Assembly: GCF_030719215.1 (NCBI RefSeq)
Contig: NZ_CP120983.1
Coordinates: 8,122,001 to 8,186,000, forward strand
Source: Streptomyces sp. Alt3
GTDB lineage: Bacteria; Actinomycetota; Actinomycetes; Streptomycetales; Streptomycetaceae
Direction: 5' to 3'
DNA length: 64,000 nt
Shown here: piece after piece, positions 62,346-64,000 of the stretch
Position numbering within the stretch: the first letter of the stretch is position 1
Layout of the letters: each line of letters opens with the position of its first letter
The notes under the pieces: generated by a model
Databases searched by the model: none
Told to the model about the DNA's origin: nothing
What the model saw: only the letters and a program-made list of their open reading frames with translations
Made by a program: the position numbers and the translations under genes

Positions 62346-64000
62346 ATGGACCGTCCGGAGAACATCCAGCGCCTGCAGCCGGGAGCACCTGCCCGGGTTC
62401 TGGATCTGAACGGCGACCTGCGGACTGTCGCCGACACCTATCGGAGTGTCGAGTCGCAGCGACTGGTCATTCTCGGTCGCGCCGGCTCGGGGAAGTCCAT
62501 CCTGGCCATCGAGTTCGTCCTCGAGCTCCTCGCGACCCCGAGTTCCTCTCTCCGGGTGCCGGTCATTCTCAGCATCGGATCCTGGGACCCAGTGACCGTC
62601 ACACCGCGGGACCTATTGGTCGACCATCTTCTACGGGACCACCCGCATCTGGCCCGTACGACTCCCGAGGGTGCGACGCTGGCCGCCGAACTCGTCGACT
62701 CCGATCTGATTCTGCCCGTCCTGGACGGTTTCGACGAGCTCGCCGAAGCCCTGCGCGGCCCCGCGTTGGAAGCACTCAACTCCACGTCCCACCCGGTGGT
62801 CCTGACCAGCCGGCAGGACGAGTACGCCCGAGCGGTCCGCGACGTGCACGCGCCTCTGGTGCTGGCAGCCTGCGTCGAACTCGCCGACCTGACCGTCGAG
62901 GATCTGGCCGAGTACCTGCCCCGGACCGACCGCCTCGGCCACTCCCTGGGCAGCCGTGGTGCCACAGGAGTGTGGGATGCCGTTCTGGACGAACTGCGGG
63001 TCCGTGACACCCCGGCGAGCAGCCGGCTCGGACAGGTCCTGGGCACGCCCCTGATGGCCACCCTGGCGCGGACGATGTACAGCGAAGTGCCCGGCAACGA
63101 CCCCGTCGAACTGCTTGACACCGCGAGCTTTCCCACCGGGCGCCACCTCGAGGAACATCTGTTGGCGAATTTCGTGCCCACGGTCTACCGGCACCGCACC
63201 CCCGAACGGGCCGACCCCGCCCCCGGACAGCGTAACCACGACCCTGCCCAAGCCGAACGCTGGCTCGGCTACCTCGCCCACAGCCTGACCACCGGTGCCC
63301 ACGAGCGTCGAGACCTTGCCTGGTGGCGCCTCGGCGCGTCCGTACGGCTTCCGATGCGCGTTCTGCACACCGCGCTGATCGGCGGACTGTGCATGTTCGC
63401 GGCCAACTGGCTTGTGGTATTTTTCGCCGTTTCCATCGGGTACATGCCCTTCGTGCAGAGGCCGGCGATGCTCGAGGTGGCGATGTTCGGGCTCTGTTCT
63501 GCGGTCGTCTTCGGTATCGCGCACTCTGCCCTTGCCGCGGTGGGCCGTACCGTGGCCGTTCCGACCCAGGTACGACTCAGGCTGGCGGCCATGGCCCCCC
63601 GGGTCGAGCACAGGCCGGTTCGCGAGATCCTCACGCGCTCCGGTGTCGGGCTGCTGGGCGGCTCCGTACTGGGGGTGGCACATGCCTGGACGAACGCAAC
63701 GTTTCGCGCACTGGCCGGAACCTTCCCGCGCGCGGATCTGATCAGCGCGGCGATTCAGGACACGCTGGTCCTGGGACTGGTCTTCGGCCTGACGGCCGGC
63801 TTGTCCTTCGGACTCGTCGCAGCTTTCGAGGTGCCCGTGGACATCGCCGCCGCGGCCACGCCGGTGCGGCTGCTGTCCGTCAACCGGTCAACCGCCACCC
63901 GGCAGTTCCTCGTGCTTGCTGCCGCTGTCACCGGCGGACTCGCTGTCTGCGGACATGTCATCGTGGGTCTGCTCCAGCAGGTGCTGCCCTGGACGATGGT
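62346..64000 (+). CDS. NACHT-type NTPase with membrane segments, 3' cut by window edge
   Basis: At least 551 residues, running off the right edge. The ATG at 62346 is the first ATG of the clear domain, but the frame is open further back and the stretch from about 62271 (EEKHRRVHDPFPLPVRY) also looks like family sequence, so the true start may be earlier, or the gene lost its 5' part in a recombination with the esterase fragment. Walker A VILGRAGSGKS at 41-51; Walker B LPVLDGFDEL at 123-132 with the extra acidic residues of NACHT. After it come VVLTSRQDEY and LADLTVEDLAEYL (winged helix region). From about 340 several membrane segments appear (ALIGGLCMFAANWLVVFFAV and others). NACHT proteins can be phage-defence sensors, but the membrane domain is atypical of the known ones. 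Confidence 0.8.
   Translation, partial: MDRPENIQRLQPGAPARVLDLNGDLRTVADTYRSVESQRLVILGRAGSGKSILAIEFVLELLATPSSSLRVPVILSIGSWDPVTVTPRDLLVDHLLRDHPHLARTTPEGATLAAELVDSDLILPVLDGFDELAEALRGPALEALNSTSHPVVLTSRQDEYARAVRDVHAPLVLAACVELADLTVEDLAEYLPRTDRLGHSLGSRGATGVWDAVLDELRVRDTPASSRLGQVLGTPLMATLARTMYSEVPGNDPVELLDTASFPTGRHLEEHLLANFVPTVYRHRTPERADPAPGQRNHDPAQAERWLGYLAHSLTTGAHERRDLAWWRLGASVRLPMRVLHTALIGGLCMFAANWLVVFFAVSIGYMPFVQRPAMLEVAMFGLCSAVVFGIAHSALAAVGRTVAVPTQVRLRLAAMAPRVEHRPVREILTRSGVGLLGGSVLGVAHAWTNATFRALAGTFPRADLISAAIQDTLVLGLVFGLTAGLSFGLVAAFEVPVDIAAAATPVRLLSVNRSTATRQFLVLAAAVTGGLAVCGHVIVGLLQQVLPWTM

Noticed and set aside
1..64000. CRISPR array, tRNA or rRNA genes
   Set aside because: I saw no regularly spaced identical short repeats and no tRNA- or rRNA-like stretch by reading.

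Overview
This window reads as Streptomyces or a close actinobacterial relative. GC is very high with GC-rich third codon positions, GTG starts are common, and a tap-tpg locus is present (telomere-associated protein and terminal protein, found on linear Streptomyces replicons). There is also a gamma-butyrolactone-receptor-type regulator, RsbW/STAS switch proteins and many TetR regulators. The dense IS and Tn3 debris suggests a chromosome arm or a linear plasmid rather than the conserved core. No rRNA, tRNA or CRISPR array was seen.

Region 1 (1-16.3 kb). After a cut methyltransferase and an unknown CxxC protein comes a three-gene minus-strand operon with 4-base start/stop overlaps: a 96-residue Asp/Gly-rich tandem-repeat peptide, a ROX-like JmjC/cupin oxygenase and a sucraseferredoxin-like [2Fe-2S] protein. 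This is the best candidate here for an undescribed peptide-modification system. A HelD-like helicase with a large C-terminal extension, a fused ABC exporter and a secreted protease-SGNH-FG-GAP protein follow.

Region 2 (16.5-31.5 kb). A 399-bp MITE-like element precedes tap (frame break) and tpg. Then come secreted or redox genes, a GH64 beta-1,3-glucanase with a LacI-type operator, a dead IS5 copy, a small Zn-ribbon gene divergent from a peptide/serine-protease pair, a PIG-L deacetylase and an orphan colicin-immunity-like gene.

Region 3 (32.3-46.4 kb). Regulator-target pairs dominate: TetR with a TIM-barrel protein (three operators between them), SDR with TetR (paired operators), STAS with RsbW (the STAS gene is broken by an 11-bp duplication), and a gamma-butyrolactone-type receptor with a HAD phosphatase. 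A methyltransferase, an alpha/beta hydrolase, a lectin-like protein and an NmrA-like reductase complete it.

Region 4 (46.5-64 kb). This is a mobile and immunity island. IS5-type units, Tn3 and integrase fragments alternate with small cargo genes: SMI1/KNR4, a Zn-ribbon protein, SUKH-4, a kinase-fold protein, an unknown immunity-like protein, a NADAR protein, a MazF/PemK-like toxin and finally a NACHT NTPase that runs off the right edge. Two related IS5-type elements carry different genes in the same slot between the transposase start and the right inverted repeat. That suggests swappable cargo, and is the second main discovery candidate.
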